This document shows, one piece after another, positions 1 through 7,504 of a DNA stretch of 64,000 bases; positions within the stretch are counted from its first letter, which is position 1; every line of letters begins with the position of its first letter. The translations under genes and the position numbers were made by a program. The stretch covers positions 34,712-98,711 of the forward strand of contig JAFWXT010000069.1 in NCBI GenBank assembly GCA_017522945.1, written 5' to 3'. This stretch comes from Clostridia bacterium (GTDB taxonomy: Bacteria; Bacillota; Clostridia; Christensenellales; Borkfalkiaceae). Below the pieces are notes generated by a model that was given only the letters and a program-made list of their open reading frames with translations, was not told the DNA's origin and did no database searches.

Positions 1-308
1 ATATTTGATTGCGTACCGCTACCCGTTTGCCAAACTACTAGTGGGAAGTGTTCGTAAAGTTTACCGTCAATAACTTCATCGCAAGCAGTAGCAATTAAAT
101 TTGCCTTTTCTTCAGAAATCTTACCAAGTTTGCAGTTAGCCAAAGCAGCCGCCTTTTTTAAAATACCGAAAGCGTAAGTAATTTCGCGTGGCATAATTTC
201 GCCACCGATTTGGAAGTTTAAACGACTTCTTTCAGTTTGAGCCGCCCAATATTTGTCTGCAGGCACTTTCATTTCGCCCATCGTGTCTTTTTCAATGCGG
301 TATTCCAT
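1..308 (-). CDS. fumC: Class II fumarate hydratase, N-terminal part (cut by window edge)
   Basis: About 102 N-terminal residues are visible; the rest lies beyond base 1. The start is the ATG ending at 308, preceded by an AGAGG ribosome binding site. The N-terminus has the class II fumarase pattern [19 protein letters not shown], then [18 protein letters not shown] and, at the edge, [15 protein letters not shown], part of the substrate-binding region shared by the fumarase/aspartase superfamily. The [12 protein letters not shown] wording favours fumarase over aspartate ammonia-lyase. The family hydrates fumarate reversibly to L-malate in the cytosol. It starts 11 bases after the stop of the upstream dehydrogenase gene, so the two are probably cotranscribed, which would link oxaloacetate/malate/fumarate interconversion. 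Confidence 0.9.
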   Translation of the reverse strand, partial: MEYRIEKDTMGEMKVPADKYWAAQTERSRLNFQIGGEIMPREITYAFGILKKAAALANCKLGKISEEKANLIATACDEVIDGKLYEHFPLVVWQTGSGTQSN

Positions 309-319
309 TTTTACACCTC

Positions 320-1267
320 TTAGAAAGTAATGCTATCGATAACCGCTCTTAATGCAGCGGCAGAGTTTCTCATTTTTTCAAGTTCTTCTTCAGTGAGCTT
401 TTCAACAAGCACAGACTTAACGCCATCTGCACCAACTAAGGTTAAAGCAGATAAACAAACGTCGTGTAAGCCGTATTCGCCATCCATTAAAGTAGAAACG
501 GTTAAAACTGTTTCAGCATTACCCCTAAACGCCTTAATGATGTGAGCAACAGAAGTAGCAACGCCGTAAACGGTACAACCCTTACGAGCAATAATCTTAC
601 CGCCAGACTTGCGAACGTATTGTTCAACTTCTTCGTGAGTATATTCGTTAACTAAGTTATAAGGTGTTGCGATACAAGAGTTATATTCATCAAGGTGAAT
701 ACCTGCAATATTAGCAACCGACCATGGAACGAATGAAGAATCGCCGTGTTCACCTAAAACGTTAGCGTGAACTTGTTGTTGACTTACGTTATAAATTTCA
801 GCAAGACGAGTTCTTAATCTAATTGTATCTAAAACAGTACCCGAACCGATAACTCTGTGTTTTGGTAAGCCAGTGTATTTTAAGAAAGCGTAAGTTAAAA
901 CGTCAACTGGGTTTGCAACCAAAATAAATAAAGCATTAGGAGCGTATTGCATAATTTGTGGAGCAATCGACTTAATGATATTTACGTTTGTTTGTGCAAG
1001 TTCAAGTCTTGTTTGACCAGGCTTTCTGCCTAAACCCGAAGTGATTACAACAACGTCAGAATCAACAGCGTCTCTGTAATCGCCAGCGTAAACGTTACAG
1101 TTAGAAACTACAGGTGTTGCTTGCTTAATATCAAGCGCTTCACCTAAAGCCTTTTGTGTGTTAACGTCGATTAAAACGATTTCAGATGCTAAACCACTCA
1201 TCAAGATTGAGTATGCAGTGGTTGATCCAACTGCGCCTGCGCCAATAATTGTTACTTTTGTTTTCAT
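320..1267 (-). CDS. L-lactate/malate dehydrogenase family protein; specificity unclear
   Basis: This is a 315-residue NAD-dependent 2-hydroxyacid dehydrogenase of the LDH/MDH family. Visible are the Rossmann glycine motif GAGAVGS near residues 9-15, the aspartate after strand 2 (D34), catalytic H174 in LGEHGDSSF, its partner D147, and substrate arginines R87 and R150. The fold reads as LDH-like (GEHGDS.F). However, the specificity-loop residue that is glutamine in classical LDH (GANQKPGETR) is arginine here (R81 in [10 protein letters not shown]), as in malate dehydrogenases. With fumC 11 bases downstream, malate dehydrogenase is at least as likely as lactate dehydrogenase. The ATG start has an AAGGAG site 7 bases upstream. 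Confidence 0.9.
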   Translation of the reverse strand: MKTKVTIIGAGAVGSTTAYSILMSGLASEIVLIDVNTQKALGEALDIKQATPVVSNCNVYAGDYRDAVDSDVVVITSGLGRKPGQTRLELAQTNVNIIKSIAPQIMQYAPNALFILVANPVDVLTYAFLKYTGLPKHRVIGSGTVLDTIRLRTRLAEIYNVSQQQVHANVLGEHGDSSFVPWSVANIAGIHLDEYNSCIATPYNLVNEYTHEEVEQYVRKSGGKIIARKGCTVYGVATSVAHIIKAFRGNAETVLTVSTLMDGEYGLHDVCLSALTLVGADGVKSVLVEKLTEEELEKMRNSAAALRAVIDSITF

Positions 1268-1619
1268 AGAAACTCCTTTTTATGTTTTACTGTTATTTAC
1301 TAAATTTTTGCCTGCTTTGCAGGTTTTCTAAGCGAATTAGGTTGCGTTTTTTTGCATTGCTTTGTTTTATTTCAACGCATCTTAAGGCATTTAAACGCAT
1401 AACCGCGCGCTTTGTATTATTATTTTATCATATAATAGCGAATTTTGAAAGAATTTTGAAAAAACTTTTTTTGTTTTAAAGCATACTATTTTTTGATATC
1501 GATATATCGTTATCGATATGTGTTTTATCGATTAACAAAAAATTTCACATTTTTACTAAAAATTTTTCGTTTTTAAGCGTGTTTTATCAATTAAATTTGC
1601 GGTTTATAGTTTTTGTGCC
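1268..1619. other. Intergenic region between lysR and the dehydrogenase gene
   Basis: These 352 AT-rich bases should contain the promoter of the dehydrogenase/fumarase pair, but no clear -35/-10 pair was found on the minus strand. The notable content is a cluster of three ATCGAT-centred near-palindromes, listed separately. A short hydrophobic open frame on the plus strand here has no ribosome binding site and is not called. Confidence 0.6.
1496..1535. promoter_or_regulatory. Three phased ATCGAT palindromes, candidate operator
   Basis: ATATCGATAT (1496-1505, perfect palindrome), TTATCGATAT (1510-1519) and TTATCGATTAA (1525-1535) have their TCGA centres spaced 14 and 15 bases apart. Phased palindromes upstream of a fermentation gene and just downstream of a LysR gene suggest a repressor or activator binding array. 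The regulator is not known. The sequence is not a convincing Rex site. Confidence 0.4.
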
Positions 1620-2543
1620 TTATTTTAAATATTTTCGGCGCGAATTACAAAGTTCGGTTATAAAATTTTTGTCAAGCTCGCTAAGTTTGTAGTCCTTTTT
1701 ATAAACCAAAAAGTCTTTGTAAATATCGTTTTGCCCCTCAAGGTCAACTTGAACTAAATTATAACGCTTTAGCATGCTGTCGGTAATAGGCGAACAACGC
1801 GCAAAAGTTTGATTATTTTCTGAAAGCAAATCAAACATCGAAGCCCTACCCGTAAGATAAATAATTCGCTTACTTTCGCCCATTCGGTTAACTTCACGCG
1901 CTTCTTCTTCGGTAAGCGACGGAATAAATTGATCACCGTAAGAACATTCGATAAATTGTGAAAGATTATCTAAGGTAATTTTTTCAAGTGAAGCAAGTTC
2001 GCTGTTTGCGCTAAACACAAGTTTCATACCAAAACGCGCAATCATTTCACCCTTTAGCCCCTTTTCTTCAAGCAATTCTTTAAAATATTCTTCATCGCGT
2101 TCGTTATAGCGAAGAATAGCAAGCTTGTAATCTTCGTAAACCAAATTGTTTATAGCCTTTAAAGGATTGCTTTCGCAGTAAAAAATTTCGGTAAGCTTTT
2201 CTTGGTTTAAGTTTTTAGAAAATTCGGTAAAGGCGTTTGAAATATAACTCGCTCTTGGAACGGTGATTGAAAAAATCGATAGCCCGCGCCTTTTGTTAAA
2301 TAGGTTTTGCACTTCTTCAACTTGGCTTACTATTTTTTTAGCGTGCTGTAAAAACTTTTTGCCATCCGCCGTTGGAATAACACCTTTTGTTGTTCTTTCA
2401 AAAATAGTTATCCCGATAGAGTTTTCAAGCTCTTTAATAGCCCTGCTTAAGTTCGGTTGCGCCATATAAAGATTTTCGGCAGCGTTTTTTATCGAGCCCG
2501 TCTTTGCAATTTCTAACGCGTATCTTAAATGGTAAATGTTCAA
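1620..2543 (-). CDS. LysR family transcriptional regulator
   Basis: The protein has 307 residues, the usual LysR length. Residues 1-60 form the winged helix-turn-helix: MNIYHLRYALEIAKTGSI, then AAENLYMAQPNLSRAIKELE and the FERTTKG..PTADG wing. The rest is a periplasmic-binding-protein-like effector domain. The start codon is TTG (ends at 2543), supported by GGAG seven bases upstream. No gene is divergent right next to it, so the usual LysR target position is empty; the dehydrogenase/fumC pair downstream on the same strand is a possible target. The inducer cannot be told from sequence. Confidence 0.92.
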   Translation of the reverse strand: MNIYHLRYALEIAKTGSIKNAAENLYMAQPNLSRAIKELENSIGITIFERTTKGVIPTADGKKFLQHAKKIVSQVEEVQNLFNKRRGLSIFSITVPRASYISNAFTEFSKNLNQEKLTEIFYCESNPLKAINNLVYEDYKLAILRYNERDEEYFKELLEEKGLKGEMIARFGMKLVFSANSELASLEKITLDNLSQFIECSYGDQFIPSLTEEEAREVNRMGESKRIIYLTGRASMFDLLSENNQTFARCSPITDSMLKRYNLVQVDLEGQNDIYKDFLVYKKDYKLSELDKNFITELCNSRRKYLK

Positions 2544-3005
2544 TTTAGTTCTCCTACGCTTTTTTTATGTTTTGTAAACAACGTTACAAACAACTATTGG
2601 CTTTATAGCTAATTGTTGTAACCGCGCTTTTTATTATTATAATAATAAAATGCCCTTCACCACAAATTATATCAAATGAAAATAAATCACGCAAGGTTTT
2701 TATAGTGATTATTAAAAATTTTAACTAAAAAATTCCTATTTTTTAACTTTTTAAAAAATTGCAAACACAAAATAAAAACCCAATTTGTTTTAAATTTAAA
2801 GTCCCATTATCAATAATTATCAGTCTTTTGCGCTATTTTTAGCCCTTTAAATAAGCAAATTTAAATAAAAACCACCCTATAAGGCGATTATCGCCACTTT
2901 CGTTTATAAAAAACATTGACTTAAAAATGTTTTTATGATATGATTATATAGCGCATTGGCGCGCAGTTGTTATACCAAAGCGTAAGTCGAAATATCATTT
3001 CAAGC
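2544..3005. other. AT-rich intergenic region upstream of lysR
   Basis: No credible coding frame is visible. It contains runs of A/T, a small hairpin GGCGATTATCGCC near 2883-2895 and a consensus-like plus-strand promoter (separate entry). The lysR promoter should lie at the left end but was not resolved. Confidence 0.5.
2916..2944 (+). promoter_or_regulatory. Sigma-A-type promoter upstream of the repeat region and pcp
   Basis: TTGACT (2916-2921), 17-base spacer, TATGAT (2939-2944). It would transcribe the inverted-repeat elements and then pcp, giving a long leader of about 350 bases. Confidence 0.55.
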
Positions 3006-3075
3006 TGTCATACTGAGCGAAGTCGAAATATCTAGCTTGAACTATTGAGATCCTTCGACGTTGCTCAGGATGACA
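3006..3075. repeat. Dispersed inverted-repeat element, copy 1
   Basis: The left arm 3006-3033 begins TGTCATACTGAGCGAAGTCG and the right arm 3048-3075 ends TTGCTCAGGATGACA. The arms are imperfect reverse complements and would fold into a long hairpin. The same unit recurs at 3142-3231, as a half copy at 4007-4034, and as a tandem pair at 51071-51347. It has no coding capacity. It looks like a REP/MITE-type intergenic repeat. Confidence 0.8.
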
Positions 3076-3080
3076 AAATA

Positions 3081-3160
3081 CTGTAATACTGAGCGTTTTT
3101 ATGTCATACTGAGTGTTTTTATGTCATACTGAGCGTTTCTATGTCATACTGAGCGTTAGT
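3081..3160. repeat. 20-base tandem repeat, four units, derived from the inverted-repeat arm
   Basis: Four head-to-tail 20-base units at 3081, 3101, 3121 and 3141 follow the pattern ATGTCATACTGAGCGTTTTT with one or a few changes each. The unit is the outer part of the neighbouring element's left arm, so the array arose by local slippage or unequal exchange. With no unique spacers it is not a CRISPR. Confidence 0.8.
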
Positions 3161-3231
3161 CGAAGTATCTAACTTTATCTACATCAAACATGAGATCCTT
3201 CGATTATGCTTCGCTCCACTTAAGGATGACA
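3142..3231. repeat. Dispersed inverted-repeat element, copy 2
   Basis: It begins TGTCATACTGAGCGTTAGTCG and ends AGGATGACA, with arms that pair imperfectly around 3171-3192. The left arm coincides with the last unit of the 20-base tandem array. It lies 70 bases upstream of pcp and may be transcribed with it. Confidence 0.75.
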
Positions 3232-3301
3232 AAATTGATCAATTGACTAAAAACAATAAAAAAAGCCACCTATAGCGCGATTAACGCACATAAAGGAAGT
3301 T

Positions 3302-3883
3302 ATGAAAAAACTATTAATAACAGGATTTATGCCATTTAACGGCGAAAAAATCAACCCATCGTGGCAAGCAGTTTTAATGCTTGATAACCAAATAGGCGAT
3401 TACGAACTAACAAAAATGCTTGTACCCGTAGTGTTTGAAAAGGGCGCGAAAGCGGTAATAGAAAAGGCTACTAAGCTTTGCCCCGATGCAATTTTATGTA
3501 TAGGGCAAGCAGGTGGCAGAAACGCCATAACACCCGAACTTGTAGCAATAAACTTACGCCACGCCGAAATACCCGATAACGAAGGCAACAAGCCCCAAGA
3601 CCAACCTATTATTTCAGGCGGCGAAAACGCATACTTTAGCACCATACCGTCGAGAAAAATAGCCAGCGCTATAAATGAATTAGGTATTTTATCTAAGGTT
3701 TCATATTCAGCAGGGGCGTATGTTTGCAACGATTTACTTTACAATTTATTAGCATATTACAAAAACACGAATATAAAAGTAGGCTTTATACACGTACCCT
3801 ACTGCACCGAACAAAACAAAGAGCCGAGCATGGAACTTTCTACCATCGCCCGCGCTCTAACCACCGCAATTGAAAACATATAA
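3302..3883 (+). CDS. pcp: Pyroglutamyl-peptidase I
   Basis: This 193-residue cytosolic cysteine peptidase (family C15) removes N-terminal pyroglutamate from peptides. The catalytic triad is visible: E80 in TPELVAINLR, C142 in SAGAYVCNDLLY and H164 in VGFIHVPY. The N-terminus ITGFMPFNGEKINPSW matches the family pattern TGF.PF.g...NPS. Length is slightly below the usual 200-215 residues but all key residues are present. The ATG start has AAAGGAAG just upstream. It stands alone between dispersed repeats, with its own candidate promoter far upstream and a terminator about 260 bases downstream. Confidence 0.93.
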   Translation: MKKLLITGFMPFNGEKINPSWQAVLMLDNQIGDYELTKMLVPVVFEKGAKAVIEKATKLCPDAILCIGQAGGRNAITPELVAINLRHAEIPDNEGNKPQDQPIISGGENAYFSTIPSRKIASAINELGILSKVSYSAGAYVCNDLLYNLLAYYKNTNIKVGFIHVPYCTEQNKEPSMELSTIARALTTAIENI

Positions 3884-3950
3884 TTGGGGGCGATGTCACA
3901 ATTTTGCCACCTTGAGCCCAGTCAAAAGGTCTCACTATCGCAATAAAAAA

Positions 3951-4034
3951 CCTTCTCCAGTGGGAGAAGGTGGCGCGCCCTACGGCGCGACGGATGAGGT
4001 GTTAATAGATCCATCGACGTTGCTCAGGATGACA
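3951..4034. repeat. Composite dispersed repeat (GGAGAAGG hairpin plus half inverted-repeat element)
   Basis: A CCTTCTCC-AGTG-GGAGAAGG hairpin (3951-3970) is followed by a GC-rich palindromic part (GGCGCGCC...CGGCGCG), then the right arm of the TGTCATACTGAGCG element (4007-4034). The GC content is well above that of its surroundings. Two dispersed repeat types appear to be nested here. Open frames through this stretch are artefacts. Confidence 0.7.
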
Positions 4035-4146
4035 AGAATAGTTGCTCTGGCTGACAGTTATTACTCAAAAAACCCCTGTATAGCGCGACAAACGCCTACT
4101 TGAGCACTAATGCTACAAAAAAATAAGCCCTTAATATGCGTAAAAC

Positions 4147-4186
4147 CCCACTTCACTTTTTTTAAAAAGTTTAGTGGGCTTTTTTT
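4147..4186 (+). terminator. Rho-independent terminator downstream of pcp
   Basis: Arms CCCACTTCACTTTTT and AAAAAGTTTAGTGGG pair apart from a two-base internal mismatch, followed by CTTTTTTT. It lies about 260 bases after the pcp stop, past the composite repeat. Confidence 0.75.
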
Positions 4187-4279
4187 ATAAACTCTTTACC
4201 TGTTTTTTTATAAACTTGTTTCTACAATACTTTTCAATAGCATAAAATATTTAAAATACTGCCTTTTATTTGCACCTTT

Positions 4280-4504
4280 TTAATATTCTTGTAATCCCAA
4301 AAAATAATCTGCCGATACGTTAAAGGCAATAACCATACTTTTAAGTGAATCGTAACCAGGTTTTGCCTTACCCTTTAACCATTCACTTACCTGACTTTGT
4401 TTCACCCCAATTATTTTTGCAAATGCAACCTGCGTTAAATTTTTTTCACTTAAAAAATCTTTTAGTATACTGCTGAAGCTGTTTTCCATGTTAAATTTAT
4501 CCAT
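4280..4504 (-). CDS. Small Cro/CI-type (XRE) helix-turn-helix repressor
   Basis: The 74-residue protein is almost entirely one HTH_3 domain: FLSEKNLTQVAFAKIIGVKQ (about residues 18-37), recognition helix SQVSEWLKGKAKP, ending in the typical NVSADYFLGLQEY. It is a DNA-binding regulator with no sensor domain. The first ATG (ending at 4504) and one five codons in (4489) are both possible; neither has a good ribosome binding site. A perfect 24-base palindrome lies 7 bases upstream of the gene, and a second site with the same core sits in the divergent promoter. This strongly suggests that it represses itself and the divergent surface-protein gene. Confidence 0.9.
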   Translation of the reverse strand: MDKFNMENSFSSILKDFLSEKNLTQVAFAKIIGVKQSQVSEWLKGKAKPGYDSLKSMVIAFNVSADYFLGLQEY

Positions 4505-4510
4505 ACTAAG

Positions 4511-4534
4511 ATTATATAGAATCTTCTATATAAT
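4511..4534. promoter_or_regulatory. Operator O1, perfect 24-base palindrome
   Basis: Arms ATTATATAGAA and TTCTATATAAT are separated by TC. The core TATAGAA-N2-TTCTATA (4515-4530) is identical in geometry to O2 at 4544-4559. The two centres are 29 bases apart. O1 overlaps the likely -10 (TATAAT on the minus strand, 4511-4516) of the repressor gene. Confidence 0.8.
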
Positions 4535-4537
4535 TGC

Positions 4538-4566
4538 TTGACATATAGAATATTCTATAGTATAAT
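4538..4566 (+). promoter_or_regulatory. Consensus sigma-A promoter with operator O2 in its spacer
   Basis: TTGACA (4538-4543), 17 bases, TATAAT (4561-4566): both hexamers are exact consensus. The spacer contains the perfect 16-base palindrome TATAGAATATTCTATA (4544-4559). A repressor bound there would block RNA polymerase directly. Transcription would start near 4573, about 54 bases before the surface-protein start. Confidence 0.85.
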
Positions 4567-4626
4567 TATGCTACCATACTTTCACAATTATGCAAATTGT
4601 GATAAATAAAGTAAAAGGAGATAACT

Positions 4627-7209
4627 ATGAAGAAAAATAAGTTTACGTGCTATTTATTAGCGCTAATTGTTTGTTTTACTGCATCATTTACCTTTACTCC
4701 TACCGCTTTTGCGCAAGGAACAGGTGAAGAAGGAGCAGAACAAACCACTTACGTTGCAAAAGTTGGCAATACTGAATATTCAACCATTGATGAGGCGATT
4801 GCTAAGTGGACCAACGGCACAACCCTAACCTTACTTGCCGACGTTACTTTATCTGACGTTATTTCGCTTAGCTCTACAGAACATCATATTTTAGACCTTT
4901 CTACTTATACAATGACCGCAGCTAGCAAAAAGGACGCTATTCAAATTGTTTGTAATGGACAGTCAAGTGAAACTTATTGTTTAACCATTAATGCAGATGC
5001 AACTAATCCTGGTGGTATAACTGCTACAGGCAAAGCTTGTATTTATTATAAAAAGACTGCGTCAACTAAAGACCGTCCAATAACAAGAATAAATGAGGGA
5101 ATATTCAACGGTTCTTATTCTGTAAATTTTAGCAGTTCAAATTCGGGAACAAATTGTCCTACATTGCAGATCAATGGCGGAACTTTTAATTCTTATTTTA
5201 GTGCGACAAAATGCAAACTCATTATTAATAACGGAATATTCAATGCTTCAATTAATTGCACGGGCGACTCAACAGCTTATAGGCATATAAGCCTTGGTAA
5301 GTTTAAGCAATTTCAATTTTTAACTGCTGACGCCGTAAACAAATTTGGCATTGGGTCAAACTGGGATCAATGCAAAGCGGGCAACTACGACCGTTTCCTT
5401 TACGTTGATAAAGATGGATATTTAAACGTTGTCAATTCAAAACCTGCCGATTTAGACTTTGAAGCAAAAACTGATTATTCTACGTTTAGTAGTTATTTAA
5501 AATACAGTTCTGCTGCGGCAAATGGACTATACTACGAAAAAGTAGAAGTAGCTATTGAAAAAGCGAATAAGACTAGTAGTTCAACTATTCAATTCTTTAC
5601 AGAGATAGAGACTCTTGACGTTGCTAAAACTTTAAAGTTTGACATTACTGATGAGAATGCTCAATCACCTTCTACAGTTTATTTAACAACATCATCTTCA
5701 AAATTTATATTAACTTTTAATACAGATGAAGAACCTACCACTCTATCAGTAATTTCTCAAAATGAAGATTACAACCTTATCTATAGCGATACTACAAACG
5801 AAGATGGCACTACTACTCGTACATATTCATTAAAAAAGAAACCAACCGTTGCTAATATTGGAACACAAGGCTATACTTCTTTACAGGCTGCATACAATGC
5901 TGCTACTAACGGAGCAACTATTACTTTAACTAATGACGTTGAAGAAGCTGGTTTAGTTATAGAAAAAGACGTTACTATTGACCTTGCCAGCAAAACTTAC
6001 ACAATTAATAACGAACTTGCAAGATCTGAAAGCGCTGGTTTAACAATTGCAGAAGGCTACACCGTAACTATTAAAAACGGAACTATTACCGGCTATGCTT
6101 TAGGCGCATTGGTTGACAACTACTCTAACCTTACTATTGAAAACCTTACTATCGACGGAACAAACGCTGATTGCACTCTTTCAAACAAAGCAGGCGCAAG
6201 CACTATAAAAGATTCAACAATTATTGCTTCAGAAAACGGCGTTGCTTTTGATATTTGCGAAGAAGGCGAATCTCAAGGCGCAAGCGTTACGGTTGATAAC
6301 AGCACTATTAACGGTTTAATTAAACTAACCGATAATAACGGCGGTGAATTTGCCGGCTCTTTAATTGAAAACGGCCATGCTCATACTTCAACCGGTAATT
6401 ATATTCAAACAACTAACGATATTCAAGTTTTAGATGAATACGCATTTACTATCACTTTAGATAGCACTAACGTAAAAGCAAACGAAAGCGTTGTTGCAAC
6501 CATATCTTTAAATAAAGATTTTTATTCTGCAGATTGGGCGTTCACTTACAACAGTGCTTTATTTGCTTGTGATGCCGATACTGATAACGACGGCGTAATC
6601 GACGGCGAAATTGAAGGTATTGCTTTTGAAGGAAGTGCAAACCAAGCTTTAGTTAGCTATACTTTAGTTGCAAAGAACGATATTAGCGGTTTAACTTCAA
6701 CTTCTTTTGCGGTTAGCGGTCACGTTGTTCAATACTATGAACAATCTTTAAATTCAATAGTTAACGCAGTTACTGACGACACTAAAGAAGTTAGCATTTC
6801 ACTTGATTGCACCGTAGAAGTTAAAGCCGACTACGTTCAAGGTTATTCATTAATAGTTGTTAAAGGTAGTGATGCAGGTTACTCTTATAACGGCGAAAAA
6901 ATGTATTACGTTGAATCTTACGAAGGATTTGCAATTTTAGTTGAAGGCGCAGTTAGCGCAGAAGAAGTTGCGTTAGTTCTTTCTAAAGCAAGCGATTGCG
7001 TTGAAATCGTTAAAACTTACGACGTTAACGCTTCTTACGTTGCCGACGGAAAGATTGACTTAAAGGACGCAACTGCAGTATACGCTTGTTCAGCCCTTGA
7101 TTTTGACGTTGCTAGCTATATGGAATTATTCTTACGTGCCGACGTTAATAACGATTATAAGGTAAACATGTTCGACATTAACCTTATAACTGCTAACTAC
7201 ACTGAATAA
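4627..7209 (+). CDS. Secreted beta-helix surface protein with cohesin-like and dockerin-like domains
   Basis: The 860-residue protein starts at an ATG with an AAGGAGAT site. Residues 1-29 are a signal peptide (KKNK, hydrophobic core, AFA cleavage site). Two blocks (about 42-260 and 410-590) start with similar motifs (VGNTEYSTIDEAI, IGTQGYTSLQAAY) and run into Thr/Asn-rich beta-helix-like repeats of the kind found in adhesins and pectate-lyase-like proteins. Residues about 615-725 resemble a cohesin fold. The last 63 residues hold two calcium-loop-like segments (YDVNASYVADGKIDLKDA and ADVNNDYKVNMFDINLI), as in type I dockerins. No LPXTG motif is present. The substrate is unknown; adhesion or assembly with a partner is likely. 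Expression is probably controlled by the divergent repressor. Confidence 0.85.
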   Translation: MKKNKFTCYLLALIVCFTASFTFTPTAFAQGTGEEGAEQTTYVAKVGNTEYSTIDEAIAKWTNGTTLTLLADVTLSDVISLSSTEHHILDLSTYTMTAASKKDAIQIVCNGQSSETYCLTINADATNPGGITATGKACIYYKKTASTKDRPITRINEGIFNGSYSVNFSSSNSGTNCPTLQINGGTFNSYFSATKCKLIINNGIFNASINCTGDSTAYRHISLGKFKQFQFLTADAVNKFGIGSNWDQCKAGNYDRFLYVDKDGYLNVVNSKPADLDFEAKTDYSTFSSYLKYSSAAANGLYYEKVEVAIEKANKTSSSTIQFFTEIETLDVAKTLKFDITDENAQSPSTVYLTTSSSKFILTFNTDEEPTTLSVISQNEDYNLIYSDTTNEDGTTTRTYSLKKKPTVANIGTQGYTSLQAAYNAATNGATITLTNDVEEAGLVIEKDVTIDLASKTYTINNELARSESAGLTIAEGYTVTIKNGTITGYALGALVDNYSNLTIENLTIDGTNADCTLSNKAGASTIKDSTIIASENGVAFDICEEGESQGASVTVDNSTINGLIKLTDNNGGEFAGSLIENGHAHTSTGNYIQTTNDIQVLDEYAFTITLDSTNVKANESVVATISLNKDFYSADWAFTYNSALFACDADTDNDGVIDGEIEGIAFEGSANQALVSYTLVAKNDISGLTSTSFAVSGHVVQYYEQSLNSIVNAVTDDTKEVSISLDCTVEVKADYVQGYSLIVVKGSDAGYSYNGEKMYYVESYEGFAILVEGAVSAEEVALVLSKASDCVEIVKTYDVNASYVADGKIDLKDATAVYACSALDFDVASYMELFLRADVNNDYKVNMFDINLITANYTE

Positions 7210-7223
7210 AATACCTGTTTTAG

Positions 7224-7248
7224 CCCCTTGCTTTTTATTAGCAAGGGG
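7224..7248 (+). terminator. Hairpin downstream of the surface-protein gene
   Basis: Perfect 8-base stem CCCCTTGC/GCAAGGGG with a 9-base loop, 14 bases after the stop codon. No strong T-tract follows, so it may act as a weak terminator or an RNA end-protecting stem. Confidence 0.5.
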
Positions 7249-7504
7249 ACTAATTAATAAAAAGAGTTAAATAAAATTTTAACAATTTTACCTAACTTAT
7301 TTATTATAATAGGTTATAAGCAATCGAATTGAGTTTAATTTAAAGGCGATGTCACAACAATTGGTTGAATTTTTAATAAAATAAATATACTTAAACTAAT
7401 GCCTAAAATACGCTTTTGCGTGGTAGATAAAGTGTATTTTATCAACCCTATTTTTTGAGAGAGCCACTTAAAAACGGCGATTGCTATTTTGGAGAATTTA
7501 TAAA

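Noticed and set aside
1282..1479. Small hydrophobic open frame on the plus strand upstream of the dehydrogenase gene
   Set aside because: No ribosome binding site, AT-driven Phe/Leu composition, and it occupies the promoter region of a well-supported minus-strand gene.
3081..3160. CRISPR-like regular repeats
   Set aside because: Units are directly contiguous with no spacers and derive from an inverted-repeat arm; no cas genes nearby.
3870..4103. Open frame of 77 codons after pcp
   Set aside because: It runs through a dispersed GC-rich repeat and has no ribosome binding site or plausible protein pattern.
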